40,699 bases of DNA from Bifidobacterium aesculapii (lineage in GTDB: Bacteria; Actinomycetota; Actinomycetes; Actinomycetales; Bifidobacteriaceae): NCBI RefSeq assembly GCF_001417815.1, contig NZ_BCFK01000024.1, positions 1-40,699 of the forward strand, written 5' to 3'. A program made the translations under genes and the position numbers. Within the stretch, counting starts at the first letter, position 1, and each line of letters begins with the position of its first letter. The notes under the pieces are model-generated. The model was not told the origin of the DNA. It worked only from the letters and a program-made list of their open reading frames with translations, and ran no database searches. Of this stretch, positions 9,188-17,724 are shown piece by piece.

Positions 9188-10243
9188 CTACCGTGCGAGA
9201 GACGAGACCTGACGGTCGAGGTCGCGCAGCACCTTACGCAGTTTCCTGTCGGAGATGTCGCGCAGCTCCAGATCCTCGAGCTGCGCTTCGCGCTCTTCGG
9301 CGGTCAGGTCGTCGACGTCGGTGACGGTGTCCTTGGCGGGGCGGTCCCGCTTCTTCAATGCGTCGAATCCTTCGGCCATGGCACGACAGACCACGAGGAA
9401 TCCGGTGTGGCCGATCATCTGATGGTCGGGGCGCACGGCGAGCCCCTGCACCTTCCAGCTGCGTTCGAGCGTCTCCTGCACGGCCGGCTCCGTCCAGTGG
9501 CCGGATTCGCGCAACGCCTCGGCCATACGGCTCATCTGCGTGATGGTGGTGATGTACGCGACGAGCACCCCGCCCGGCGCGATCGCACGCCACGCCTGGT
9601 CGAGACGGTTCCACGGATCGAGCATGTCGAGCACGATGCGGTCGAAATGATGATCGGGCAGCGTGGCCGCCACCGTGTCGAAATCACCCGTCAGCAGATT
9701 CCACCACGAGGGTCGTTCGCCGTAGTAGAGGGTCGCGTTCGCCTCGGCGACACGAGCGAAATCGGGCCTCAGCTCGATGGTGGTCAGGGAACCGGCCTGT
9801 CCCACGGCGTCGAGCAGATTCACGCTCATCGCGCCGGAACCGGCGCCGGATTCGAGCACATGGTGGCCGGAACGGATGTCGCCGAGCTGGATGACCTGCG
9901 CGATGTCCTTCGGATACATGATCTGCGCGCCGCGCGGCATGGACAATACGTAATCGGCGAGACGCGGACGCATCACGGCATACTGCCACCCTCCGATCGC
10001 ACGCGCCGCCTTCCACGGCTTGCCTGCGTCGCGTTCCGGGTGAAGTGGGTCGGTCTGCGCCTCGCGTTTGGCCGAGACGGTGGTCACGACCATGCCTTCG
10101 CTTCCGCCGATCACGTCGTCGTGCAGGATCAGCCCGTGTTCGGTCTGCGTGCTGCCGCCCTCGACGATCTGGTCGGTGATCTTCTTGCCCCTGCGGTCGG
10201 TGAACTGCACCTTCTCCCCCGCGCCCAGCGGCCCACGTCGCAT
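9188..10243 (-). CDS. trmI: tRNA (adenine(58)-N1)-methyltransferase TrmI
   Basis: TrmI methylates N1 of A58 in the T-loop of tRNAs using S-adenosylmethionine. The N-terminal part has the substrate-binding beta domain (GEKVQFTDRRGKK, then IIGS-like VIGGSEGM). The Rossmann fold follows, with SAM motif I VLESGAGSGAMSVNLL near residue 130, TTIELRPDF (acidic ribose-binding Glu) and the active-site stretch FDRIVLDMLDPW near 200. PRGAQIMYPKDIAQV is a signature of this family. At 351 residues it has a charged C-terminal extension rich in Glu, Asp, Arg and Lys, typical of actinobacterial forms. It lies 111 bp upstream of the SixA-like gene on the same strand. Confidence 0.92.
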   Translation of the reverse strand: MRRGPLGAGEKVQFTDRRGKKITDQIVEGGSTQTEHGLILHDDVIGGSEGMVVTTVSAKREAQTDPLHPERDAGKPWKAARAIGGWQYAVMRPRLADYVLSMPRGAQIMYPKDIAQVIQLGDIRSGHHVLESGAGSGAMSVNLLDAVGQAGSLTTIELRPDFARVAEANATLYYGERPSWWNLLTGDFDTVAATLPDHHFDRIVLDMLDPWNRLDQAWRAIAPGGVLVAYITTITQMSRMAEALRESGHWTEPAVQETLERSWKVQGLAVRPDHQMIGHTGFLVVCRAMAEGFDALKKRDRPAKDTVTDVDDLTAEEREAQLEDLELRDISDRKLRKVLRDLDRQVSSLAR

Positions 10244-10292
10244 TCTCGTTCTCCTTCAGGTCCTATCCGGTCTGTGTTCCGATCAACGTGCA

Positions 10293-11132
10293 TTATCGCA
10301 CAGCGTGCCATCCGGCGTCGTCGGGCAGCGCGTCCATCGCCTTGTCGTACGAGCCGTCGTCGCGCATGTCCTTCAGCGCATCCTCGACGGCCGCGGCGAG
10401 GGCGACGGCGCCGGGTGCGACGGCAATGCCGTACCGGACGCTCCCGTATCGCGCCCGCGCCGGCATCGCGTACCCGTCCCCCGCCTCCCGCGCGAGGCCT
10501 GCGAGCACGACGGAATCCCCCGCGACGGCGTCGGCGGTGCCTACCATCAGGTCGGTGAGGCATTGCGGATACGTGTCGCGTTCGCGTATGACGACGCGGC
10601 GCTGGGCATCGAGCAACGCATCGCCCGCGCCGCTGCCGGAGACGGCGCAGACGGCGGCGCCGTCGAGCGCGTCCGTCGTGTCGGCGGCCGCGGCGCCGTC
10701 CGTACGGACGAGCACGTTGCGCGTCACGGTGAGATACGGACCCGCATAGGTCGCCTGCCCGTCGGAGACGACGCCCGCATCCGCGCCGTTCTCCGGCATC
10801 GGCATGCCGGCGACGACCATGTCGACGGTGCCGTCGCCGAGCAGGTCGAAGCGGTTGGAAGGCTGGACCTGTTTGAAGATGATCTGCTTGTCCGCGTAGC
10901 CGAGACGGCCGGCGACGTATCGCGCCACATCCGTCTCGAATCCGGAATACGTGCCGTCGTGCCATCGCGACAGTCCGGGCTCGTCGGCGGCGACGCCTAT
11001 CGCGATGGTGGGGCCTTCGGGCTGCATGACCGTCGTGGGCGGTTCGCCGCATGCGGAAAGCGGGGCGGCGGCGAGCGTCAGCGCGGCCGCCGCGACGACG
11101 GCCCTGCGGGGTGTGCGGAGACGACGCTTCAT
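10293..11132 (-). CDS. Solute-binding lipoprotein (SBP_bac_3 type), orphan
   Basis: A 279-residue extracellular solute-binding protein of the polar amino acid class (SBP_bac_3). The N-terminus shows an Arg-rich n-region, a hydrophobic stretch (VVAAAALTLAAAPL) and the lipobox LSAC near residue 28, so it should be lipid-anchored outside the membrane. The mature part has AIGVAADEPGLSRWHDGTYSGFETDVARY, split here as the start of lobe one and the conserved GFE-D motif, and a later DLMVGTADAVAGDS. No permease or ATPase gene is adjacent. It begins 15 bp after the CorA-type gene, with its AGGAG site at that gene's end, so the two are probably cotranscribed. Ligand unknown. Confidence 0.82.
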   Translation of the reverse strand: MKRRLRTPRRAVVAAAALTLAAAPLSACGEPPTTVMQPEGPTIAIGVAADEPGLSRWHDGTYSGFETDVARYVAGRLGYADKQIIFKQVQPSNRFDLLGDGTVDMVVAGMPMPENGADAGVVSDGQATYAGPYLTVTRNVLVRTDGAAAADTTDALDGAAVCAVSGSGAGDALLDAQRRVVIRERDTYPQCLTDLMVGTADAVAGDSVVLAGLAREAGDGYAMPARARYGSVRYGIAVAPGAVALAAAVEDALKDMRDDGSYDKAMDALPDDAGWHAVR

Positions 11133-11147
11133 GACGTTGGCCCGCTC

Positions 11148-12098
11148 CTACTTGAACATGCGCGAACGGGTGAGGAACCAGGTGACGGCGATGGACAGCA
11201 GTATGGAGATCACGACGATCAGCGTGAAGCCCCACGTCTTGTCGGTGAACGGCATGCCGAGCTGCCCGGGTACGAAGTTCATGCCGTACATGGAGAAGAT
11301 GAGCGTGGGAATGGACAGCGTGATGGAGATGATCGTGAAGATGCGCATCACGTTGTTCAGGTTGTTGGACACGATCGAGGCGAAGGCGTCGGTCATGTTG
11401 GCGAGAACGCCGCTGTAGATGTTGGCCATCTCGATGGCCTGCTTGTTCTCGGTGATGACGTCGTCGAGCAGGTCCTCGTCGTCCGGGTACTGCTTGATGC
11501 GCTGCAGCGTGTTGAGCTTCTCCATCACGATCTCGTTCGATTTGAGGGAGGTGGTGAAGTACACCAAGGTCTTGCTCAGTTCCATGAGCATCACGATCTC
11601 GCGGTTCTGCATGGAGTGGCGCAGCTTCAGTTCGAGCTTGTCGCTTTCGCGGTCGATGATGCGCAGATAGCGCAGGTACATCGTGGCGTTGCGGTAGAGG
11701 ATCTGCAGGATGAACCGCGAGTGCATGTACGTGTTGAACCCGCGGATCGTGCCTTCCATGAACGGATGGAGCACCGGGGTGTCCTGCATGCATACGGTGA
11801 TGATGAGGTGCTCGGTGACGATGATCGACAACGGGATCGTCTCGTACCAGTCGCGTCCGCCGCGCTCCTCGACGGTGGGGATGTCGACGATGACCATCGT
11901 GTAGTCGTCCTCCACGTCGACGCGCGAGCGTTCCTCGTCATCGAGCGGGGCGCGCAGGTCGGCGAGGTCGACGCCGGTCTCGGAGGCGACGGTGGCGAGC
12001 TCGACGTCCGTGGGATCGCTCAGGCACAGCCATGATCCGTTCTCGGGTTTATCGACCCGTTCCACCTGGCCGTTAATGGTGCTGAACATCCTCAACAT
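11148..12098 (-). CDS. CorA-family Mg2+/divalent cation transporter
   Basis: A CorA-type channel for Mg2+ or related divalent cations. The family signature GMN lies in FSMYGMNFVPG, between two C-terminal membrane helices (about IIFTIISITLSIPTLIFS and LIVVISILLSIAVTWF). The large N-terminal part is the cytoplasmic alpha/beta and long-helix funnel domain. The pentamer-gating helix region includes ENKQAIEMANIYSGVLANMTDAFASI, given here only as a general location near residues 215-245. I choose ATG 12098, behind AAAGGCGGGTGAG, giving 316 residues; ATG 12170 would add 24 non-conserved residues. The solute-binding lipoprotein follows 15 bp downstream. Confidence 0.9.
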   Translation of the reverse strand: MLRMFSTINGQVERVDKPENGSWLCLSDPTDVELATVASETGVDLADLRAPLDDEERSRVDVEDDYTMVIVDIPTVEERGGRDWYETIPLSIIVTEHLIITVCMQDTPVLHPFMEGTIRGFNTYMHSRFILQILYRNATMYLRYLRIIDRESDKLELKLRHSMQNREIVMLMELSKTLVYFTTSLKSNEIVMEKLNTLQRIKQYPDDEDLLDDVITENKQAIEMANIYSGVLANMTDAFASIVSNNLNNVMRIFTIISITLSIPTLIFSMYGMNFVPGQLGMPFTDKTWGFTLIVVISILLSIAVTWFLTRSRMFK

Positions 12099-12242
12099 CG
12101 CTCTCACCCGCCTTTCACCGCGCCGAATCACCCGGGACGCCCCGGAAAACCTCGATAAGTCTAGTCCCATACGCGGGACACCTGTTCCGGGGATGCACCG
12201 CTATGGCCGAATTCGCGGTGAATTCGGTCTGCGTTCACCATG

Positions 12243-13085
12243 TCACCATGAGATGGGCTTCCAAGCGGCCATATGCGGGCCGCGCAGGTCCGCGGGACCG
12301 TTCTCCCAGTCGGTGAGATTCGCGGCGGGCGGGCATTGGTTGTGTTCGACCAGGTCGAACATCGGGGCGGCGCTGGGGCGTCCTGCGACCCGGTAGCGCA
12401 CGGCGAGCCTGCTCCAACACGCGTTGCGCATGGATCCGATGCCGTTCATGCCGTCGGGGTCGACGCCCAGCAGTTCGCCGATGGTCGCGACGATCCATGA
12501 ACCGTGGCCCACGAGCATCATCGTCTGCGGCTCGGCTTCCGCCTCGTGGGCGGCGATGAGGTCGCGCACCGCGGCCGCGCCGCGCCGGCCCACCGCCTTG
12601 CGGCTTTCGACGCCGTACGCGGTCTCCCCGCCCTCGTGTCGCTTCCATGAGGCGTAGGCTTCGGCGTCGATCCGCCTGACCTCCTCTCGCGTCAGTCCCT
12701 CCCACTGGCCGAAGGAGCGTTCACGCAGCCGTTCGTCGGGCGTGACGTCGAGTCCTAGGATGTCCGCGAACGCGTGCGCGGTCTGCAGCGCGCGGAACAG
12801 GTCGGAACTGTATACGACCATGCGCCGGCGCGCCGCGGGCGCCTCCTCGTATTCGGCGACGCTGGTGCTCCGCGCCGCCTGCGGCCCCGGCTGCGGTATG
12901 GCGTCGGGGTTCGCGGCGAGTGCGCCGACCTTCGCCCAATAGTATCGGGCGGCGAGCGCCAGGGCGGTCTGGTCGGCCTGCCATTGGCCGATGATGTCGA
13001 GGGGCACGTCGATCTGGCCTTGGAGACGCCGTTGCAGATTGTAGTTCGTGCGTCCGTGCCTGAGCATCACCACTTCGTCGATCAT
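12243..13085 (-). CDS. Histidine phosphatase (phosphoglycerate mutase-like), paralogue 1
   Basis: An RHG-type phosphatase of 280 residues. The catalytic motif VMLRHGRTNYNLQRRLQGQ is at residues about 6-24. SSDLFRALQTAHAFAD, the acidic ERSFGQWEG and the second His in LVGHGSW complete the fold. Candidate roles include phosphosugar or phosphoglycerate hydrolysis; substrate is unknown. I choose ATG 13085 with AAAGGA upstream; the longer frame adds a non-conserved leader. It is clearly paralogous to the gene at 17725-18438: both share RHGRT-YN, LQGQ-D-PLD and SFG-W-G. A linker of about 20 residues between the core strands (after YYWAKVGALA) is extra here. Confidence 0.87.
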   Translation of the reverse strand: MIDEVVMLRHGRTNYNLQRRLQGQIDVPLDIIGQWQADQTALALAARYYWAKVGALAANPDAIPQPGPQAARSTSVAEYEEAPAARRRMVVYSSDLFRALQTAHAFADILGLDVTPDERLRERSFGQWEGLTREEVRRIDAEAYASWKRHEGGETAYGVESRKAVGRRGAAAVRDLIAAHEAEAEPQTMMLVGHGSWIVATIGELLGVDPDGMNGIGSMRNACWSRLAVRYRVAGRPSAAPMFDLVEHNQCPPAANLTDWENGPADLRGPHMAAWKPISW

Positions 13086-13164
13086 CGGCGTTCCTTTCGC
13101 GCGTATCGTCGTTTTCGTCCTCCAGCTTCCCACATCCGCCGTCGAGGCGCCACCGTTCGGCGGA

Positions 13165-13179
13165 TACAATGAAACGGTG
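13165..13179 (+). promoter_or_regulatory. -10 element and leaderless GTG start
   Basis: TACAAT (13165-13170) is followed by six bases and GTG (13177), with no ribosome site between. This is the arrangement expected for a leaderless transcript. Confidence 0.45.
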
Positions 13180-14418
13180 TTGATTTCGGATGGGACGCGC
13201 GCCTTCGCCCTGGCGCATCGTGACGAGGACGTGCGCGAACTCGCGCTGCATGCGAAGCCGAATGGGGACGTGGACCTGACGGCCGCGTTGGAGCAGATCG
13301 CCGGGTGGCGCGCGGCCCGTGCGAAACTGCCGGCCTGGGCCGCGTGCCCCGACGTGCTCTATCCGCCCCATCTGTCGATGGAGCAGTGTTCGTCGGAGGC
13401 GACGGCACGGTACAAGGCGGATGTCGCGCGGCGGATCGTCGCGGCGGACGATGCGCGCAATGCCGCCGACGGCGCCGGCGCGCACGCCGCGTCGACGCTC
13501 ATCGATCTGACCGGCGGCTTCGGCGTGGACTTCTCGTATATGGCACGCGTGTTCGACCGCGCGTGCTACGTGGAACGGCAGCGTCATCTGTGTGAGCTCG
13601 CCGCGCACAACATGCCCGCGTTGGGACTGCCGTCGGCCGTCATCGTGAACGATGACGCGGAGACGTATCTCGCGTCGTCGCCGGATGATGCGGCGACGCT
13701 CGTCTTCCTCGATCCGGCACGGCGTGACGCGCATGGCGCGCGTACGTACGCGATCGGCGACTGCACGCCGGATGTGCTCGGTCTGCTCGACCGTCTGCTC
13801 GGCGTCGCGCCGCATGTGATGGTCAAGCTTTCGCCGATGCTCGACTGGCACAAGACGGTCGCGGATTTCACCGGGCACGTGCATGAGGTGCATATCGTGT
13901 CCGCCGGAAACGAGTGCAAGGAGCTGCTGCTGGTCGTCGGACGCGACGCGTGTGCGGCGCCGCATGTCACGTGCGTGAACGACGGTGACGTGTTCACGTT
14001 CCTCGCCGGAGAGGACTCTCCCGACGTGGGCGCCGCGGACGTGGACGATACGGCGTCATGGCGCCACCTGTACGAGCCGAATGCGTCGATCATGAAGGCG
14101 GGCTGCTTCGACCTGCTCGCGCGTCGGTTCGCCGTCACGCCGATCGCGCGTGACAGCCATCTGTTCGTGTCCGCGGAGCCTGTCTCCGGGTTCCCCGGCC
14201 GCTCGTTCACGGTCGACGCGGTCGCCACGATGAACAAGAAGGATCTGCGGCGCGTGACCGATGGGCTGACGCATGCGAACATCGCCACACGCAACTTCCC
14301 TCTTCCGGTCGCGGCGCTGCGTCGCAGGACCGGGCTCAAGGATGGCGGCGACGCGTTCCTGTTCGCCACGACCGACGGCCGCGGCCGGCATATCGTCATC
14401 CGCGCGCATAAGGCGTGA
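13177..14418 (+). CDS. Class I SAM-dependent methyltransferase with THUMP-like C-terminal domain
   Basis: A 413-residue protein matching an actinobacterial family of Rossmann methyltransferases with a THUMP-like C-terminus, probably acting on RNA. The SAM-binding region is IDLTGGFGVDFSYMA near residue 110. YVERQRHLCELAAHN follows, and VFLDPARRDAHG near 175 is the DPxR form of motif IV seen in this family. The second half (MKAGCFDLLARRF, then HLFVSAEP) fits the THUMP-like part. The start is GTG 13177 or TTG 13180, probably leaderless, since a TACAAT box ends six bases before. It is divergent from the RHG phosphatase and ends at a strong shared terminator. Substrate unknown. Confidence 0.82.
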   Translation: MLISDGTRAFALAHRDEDVRELALHAKPNGDVDLTAALEQIAGWRAARAKLPAWAACPDVLYPPHLSMEQCSSEATARYKADVARRIVAADDARNAADGAGAHAASTLIDLTGGFGVDFSYMARVFDRACYVERQRHLCELAAHNMPALGLPSAVIVNDDAETYLASSPDDAATLVFLDPARRDAHGARTYAIGDCTPDVLGLLDRLLGVAPHVMVKLSPMLDWHKTVADFTGHVHEVHIVSAGNECKELLLVVGRDACAAPHVTCVNDGDVFTFLAGEDSPDVGAADVDDTASWRHLYEPNASIMKAGCFDLLARRFAVTPIARDSHLFVSAEPVSGFPGRSFTVDAVATMNKKDLRRVTDGLTHANIATRNFPLPVAALRRRTGLKDGGDAFLFATTDGRGRHIVIRAHKA

Positions 14419-14468
14419 ACGTCGACGCCGTCCCTGGCGCATGCCGGAAGAAGTGCCGGGGAACGCGT

Positions 14469-14503
14469 GACGCCCGCGCTCCCCGAGGGGAGTCGCGGGC
14501 GTC
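14469..14503. terminator. Shared terminator hairpin between convergent genes
   Basis: A stem of 10 bp (GACGCCCGCG/CGCGGGCGTC) continues, after one bulged T, into 6 bp (CTCCCC/GGGGAG) with a 2-base tip. It sits midway between the methyltransferase and the FMN-binding-fold gene and could serve both strands. Confidence 0.7.
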
Positions 14504-14536
14504 TACGATCAACGGACGCACGGGGCGTCGGACGGC

Positions 14537-14941
14537 TCAGTCCTTGACGATGGTCTTGCCGGCGTTGGCGCCGGAGGCGAGATCCTGGATCTCGGTGACC
14601 TCGAGAACGGGGATGACGGCCGGCTTCTTGGTGCCCTTCTCCTCGGCGACCTTGACCTGCTCCTCGTAGATCGCGTCGTCGGAGTGCAGGGTCACGGTGC
14701 CGCGGAAGCGGTAGCCCTTCTTCTCGGCGAGGTTGGCGAAGGCGATGACGAGCGGGGAACCGTCCTTGAGGTTCTCGTAGGCCTGACCGGCGGTGCGCTC
14801 GTGGTAGGCGATGTGGTTGTCGTCGAGCACGAACAGGCTCATCTTCGGGCCAAGGTCGAGCTGGCCGTCCTTGGAGATGGTGGAGATCCAACCAAGGTTG
14901 CTCTCGATGAAGGTCTTCATTTCAGCGGTGATCGTTGCCAT
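14537..14941 (-). CDS. Pyridoxamine 5'-phosphate oxidase-like FMN-binding protein
   Basis: A 134-residue protein with the split-barrel fold of the pyridoxamine 5'-phosphate oxidase/FMN-binding superfamily. The N-terminus (MKTFIESNLGWISTISKDGQ) followed by DLGPKMSLFVLDDNHIAYHE fits the small flavin-reductase-like members of this group. SPLVIAFANL and GYRFRGTVTLHSD form later strands. Such proteins bind FMN or F420 and their substrates are often unknown; this one is too short to be a true PdxH. The start is ATG 14941 behind AAAGGA; the longer upstream frame has no ribosome site and an unrelated composition. It is divergent from the EamA gene. Confidence 0.8.
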   Translation of the reverse strand: MATITAEMKTFIESNLGWISTISKDGQLDLGPKMSLFVLDDNHIAYHERTAGQAYENLKDGSPLVIAFANLAEKKGYRFRGTVTLHSDDAIYEEQVKVAEEKGTKKPAVIPVLEVTEIQDLASGANAGKTIVKD

Positions 14942-15141
14942 ATGACGTCCTTTCCTTTGCAACGGACACGAATCCGATTCAACGATACCCATTTCGGCGA
15001 CGTGGCCGGCCGGTGTTCGCTGTGAGTATGCCCACACGGGCATGTCGCAGGCACGCCGGCCGTATCGTATGAGCGGCACCGGCGGGCTTGGAACGGACGT
15101 CGGCGATGGGATCATGATGACACGCGGGAAGGGAGACGACC

Positions 15142-16077
15142 GTGGGGATGGCCAAGCGGTTCGAGGCGTTGCGCAGTCGCTGGTCCCGTTCGTTCCCGCC
15201 GAATCTGGCGCGCCTCATGCTGTTGTCGTGCGCGGCATTGTGGGGCGGCAGCTATCTGCTTGCCAAGGTGGCGATGGCGGCGATCACGCCGCAATGGCTG
15301 ATGACGCTGCGTATGGCGGGCGCCTGCGCGTGCATGTTCATCCTTTTCCATCGCCGCATCATGCCGGCGCTGAACCGTTCGATCATCATACCGGCGCTCG
15401 TCGTGGGCCTCACCTACTGGGGTACGATGATCACGCAGATGACCGGCCTGACGACGATCGATCCGGGGCGCAGCGCGTTCCTCACGGCCTCCTACTGCGT
15501 ACTCACCCCGTTCGCCATGTGGGTCGTCTCCCGCATACGCCCGAAGTCGATCAATCTGGTGGCCGGCGTGATCTGTCTGATCGGAGTGGGCTTCGTCTCG
15601 CTCAAGGACGGCAGGTCGCTGTCGTTGTCCGTCGGCGATTGGCTGACCATCGCCACGGGAATCATCTTCTCCTTCAACCTCACCTGCCTGGGCGTGTATA
15701 CGAAACGCTTCGACCCGATAGCCGTCACCTTCGTACAGTTCGCCGTGTCCGGCGTGCTGTTCCTTGCGGGCGCCGTCCTCACCGAGCCCGCCCCCGATGC
15801 CGCCTGGCTGGCGCCGCCGGTGCTGGCGAGCGTCCTGTACCTGTTCCTCGGCGCCACCATGACCGCGCAGATCATGCAGAACATCGGCCTGGCGCACGTG
15901 CCCGCCTCACAGGCGTCAATCATCATGTGCACGGAATGCCTGTTCGCGGTACTGTTCTCGACCCTGTTCTGGGGCGAGCGGCTCATGTGGAGCTCGCTGG
16001 TCGGGTTCGCGCTGATCTTCGCCGCCGTGCTGATGTCCGTTATCCGCCCGACGCGCCATTCACTGCACCGCAACTGA
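15142..16077 (+). CDS. EamA/DMT-family transporter
   Basis: A drug/metabolite-transporter superfamily protein, 311 residues, with about ten membrane helices and the two EamA repeats. The first repeat begins LMLLSCAALWGGSYLLAK; the second begins near LTIATGIIFSFNLTCLGVY. The later helices include SVLYLFLGATMTAQIMQNIG and the EamA-typical ASIIMCTECLFAVLFS with FWGERL. Such proteins usually export metabolites or amino acids; the substrate is not predictable. GTG 15142 is chosen because GGGAG lies seven bases upstream; ATG 15148 is possible. A short basic N-terminal tail precedes the first helix. Confidence 0.88.
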   Translation: MGMAKRFEALRSRWSRSFPPNLARLMLLSCAALWGGSYLLAKVAMAAITPQWLMTLRMAGACACMFILFHRRIMPALNRSIIIPALVVGLTYWGTMITQMTGLTTIDPGRSAFLTASYCVLTPFAMWVVSRIRPKSINLVAGVICLIGVGFVSLKDGRSLSLSVGDWLTIATGIIFSFNLTCLGVYTKRFDPIAVTFVQFAVSGVLFLAGAVLTEPAPDAAWLAPPVLASVLYLFLGATMTAQIMQNIGLAHVPASQASIIMCTECLFAVLFSTLFWGERLMWSSLVGFALIFAAVLMSVIRPTRHSLHRN

Positions 16078-16229
16078 ACCGGACGGTACGCAAGGCGCCG
16101 GCGTGGCGGCGATCCGCATGACGACGCCCGGCACGCCGTACACGCGCGGATGCACACACATGTAATCATTCTGAATCTATCGGAGTCGCTTCAGCTGATC
16201 TCCATCGATTTTGGGTACGTTCTAGTGTC

Positions 16230-17315
16230 GTGAAGAAGTTTTTCCAAGGCATATCGATGTCGCAAATCATCGCGGGATCGCTCGCCGCCGTCACCTCGTT
16301 CCTGTTGTCCGCGAAAATCGGCATCGCGGGTTCGGTCATCGGCGCCGCGGCCAGTTACGTGATCTCCACGTTGGCCGCCAACATCTACGGCACGATTCTC
16401 AAAGCTTCCAGCGAAAAGCTCCAGGAAGTCAACCCACTGTCCGGCAACGGAACACCGCAGGAGGATGACGGCGGCGCCGACGATGGGACCGACGCAGGTC
16501 GGGATGAGTCGTCCGGCAAGGACGTCACGGGTGTTGAAACCGACCAGGACGACGACAAGACCCTGATCGGCAGGTTCGACCGCGCGTCGGTGCTCGCAGC
16601 GGGGAACGACGCGCGACGCGCCCGTGGGCTCGGCATCGCGGACGTGCCCCTGCCGCCGGCCGCCGGCAGGACCGCCCGCGGAACCGCATCGTCGTCCACG
16701 TCGGGCGAAAGCACGTACAACGTGTCCGAACTGCGCCGCGGACGCCGCATCGGCCCGAAGCGGATGGCCGTCATCGTCTCCGTGGTCAGCGGCCTGTTGG
16801 GCGTGGCGATCACCGCCGGCGTGGTCATGCTCGTCACCGGCGGCCACGGCACCGACACGGTCGTGCGCGACATCGTCTCCCCCTCGTCCACGTCGAAGAC
16901 CCCGACCGACGAAACCGGCACGCAGAACGCGCCGACGGCACCCGACGGAACTACGGAACAACGGAATCCGAACGAAGATTACGGCACCGACGACGAAACG
17001 AAGCAGAACAGCGGAACCGGCACCACCGGAGGCACCGCGGAGAACGGCTCTTCGTCCTCCGGCGGCTCCTCATCCGATTCCTCCGGAACCGGTAGCACGT
17101 CCGGCTCCACCGGCTCGGGCACCACCGGCTCGGGGTCCACCGGAGAGACCAATGGATCGACGGGCTCGGGCACGACCGGCAGCGAATCCAGTAACGGCAC
17201 CAGCGGTTCGACCGGCTCGGGCACGACGGGCTCGGGCACGACCGGCAGCGAGTCCGGCACCACGTCCGGTTCGACCGGCTCGGGCACGACCGGCAGCGGC
17301 GGCACGAGCAACTGA
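16230..17315 (+). CDS. Membrane protein with Thr/Gly/Ser-rich repeat tail
   Basis: A 361-residue protein I do not recognise. Residues about 12-56 are hydrophobic and could form one or two membrane segments. Residues about 60-175 are acidic and then Arg-rich. A second clear membrane helix is at about 178-204 (MAVIVSVVSGLLGVAITAGV). The remaining 150 residues are low complexity, first Thr/Asn/Glu-rich and then repeats of TGSGTTGS and GSTGSG. The tail is probably outside the cell, like a wall-spanning stalk, but no LPXTG or folded domain follows. The start is GTG 16230 or ATG 16257 (AAGG upstream of the latter). It ends at a strong terminator before the tRNA-Ala genes. Confidence 0.75.
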   Translation: MKKFFQGISMSQIIAGSLAAVTSFLLSAKIGIAGSVIGAAASYVISTLAANIYGTILKASSEKLQEVNPLSGNGTPQEDDGGADDGTDAGRDESSGKDVTGVETDQDDDKTLIGRFDRASVLAAGNDARRARGLGIADVPLPPAAGRTARGTASSSTSGESTYNVSELRRGRRIGPKRMAVIVSVVSGLLGVAITAGVVMLVTGGHGTDTVVRDIVSPSSTSKTPTDETGTQNAPTAPDGTTEQRNPNEDYGTDDETKQNSGTGTTGGTAENGSSSSGGSSSDSSGTGSTSGSTGSGTTGSGSTGETNGSTGSGTTGSESSNGTSGSTGSGTTGSGTTGSESGTTSGSTGSGTTGSGGTSN

Positions 17316-17325
17316 CGGCAAACGG

Positions 17326-17360
17326 AAGCGCCCCTGCAGAACTCATCTACAGGGGCGCTT
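17326..17360. terminator. Bidirectional terminator between the repeat-tail gene and tRNA-Ala
   Basis: An 11-bp stem (AAGCGCCCCTG/CAGGGGCGCTT) with a 13-base loop is followed by TATTAT on the plus strand. Both the plus-strand gene ending at 17315 and the minus-strand tRNA ending at 17369 could use it. Confidence 0.75.
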
Positions 17361-17368
17361 TATTATCG

Positions 17369-17441
17369 TGGAGCTAAGGGGATTCGAACCCCTGACCCTC
17401 TCCATGCCATGGAGATGCGCTACCAGCTGCGCCATAGCCCC
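17369..17441 (-). tRNA. tRNA-Ala (anticodon GGC), copy 1
   Basis: A 73-base cloverleaf: acceptor GGGGCTA pairs with TAGCTCC plus discriminator A. The anticodon loop ATGGCAT is closed by TCTCC/GGAGA, and the T-arm contains GGTTCGAATCC. CCA is not encoded. A GATAAT box ends 7 bp before the mature 5' end. The sequence is identical to copy 2. Confidence 0.97.
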
Positions 17442-17513
17442 GTATTCGATTATCAGGACGAAACGTCCATCACGAACCTGACGATTCGACCGAATCCGAA
17501 CCATCATGTTCCG

Positions 17514-17586
17514 TGGAGCTAAGGGGATTCGAACCCCTGACCCTCTCCATGCCATGGAGATGCGCTACCAGCTGCGCCATAGCCCC
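17514..17586 (-). tRNA. tRNA-Ala (anticodon GGC), copy 2
   Basis: A 73-base gene identical to copy 1, 72 bp upstream of it on the minus strand. The 13 bases before each gene (including GATAATCGAATAC, minus strand) are also the same, so the pair arose by tandem duplication of about 145 bp. CCA is not encoded. Confidence 0.97.
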
Positions 17587-17724
17587 GTATTCGATTATCC
17601 GTTCGCTCGCGAACCTCGAATACATTACGCCGAAGTCCCTATCAGGGCAAATGCGCGTGTCGCCCGCGTGTCGGAAATCAGCACGGCGGAATCCGCGGAC
17701 GTCACGCGCATCGGTCGGGAACGA

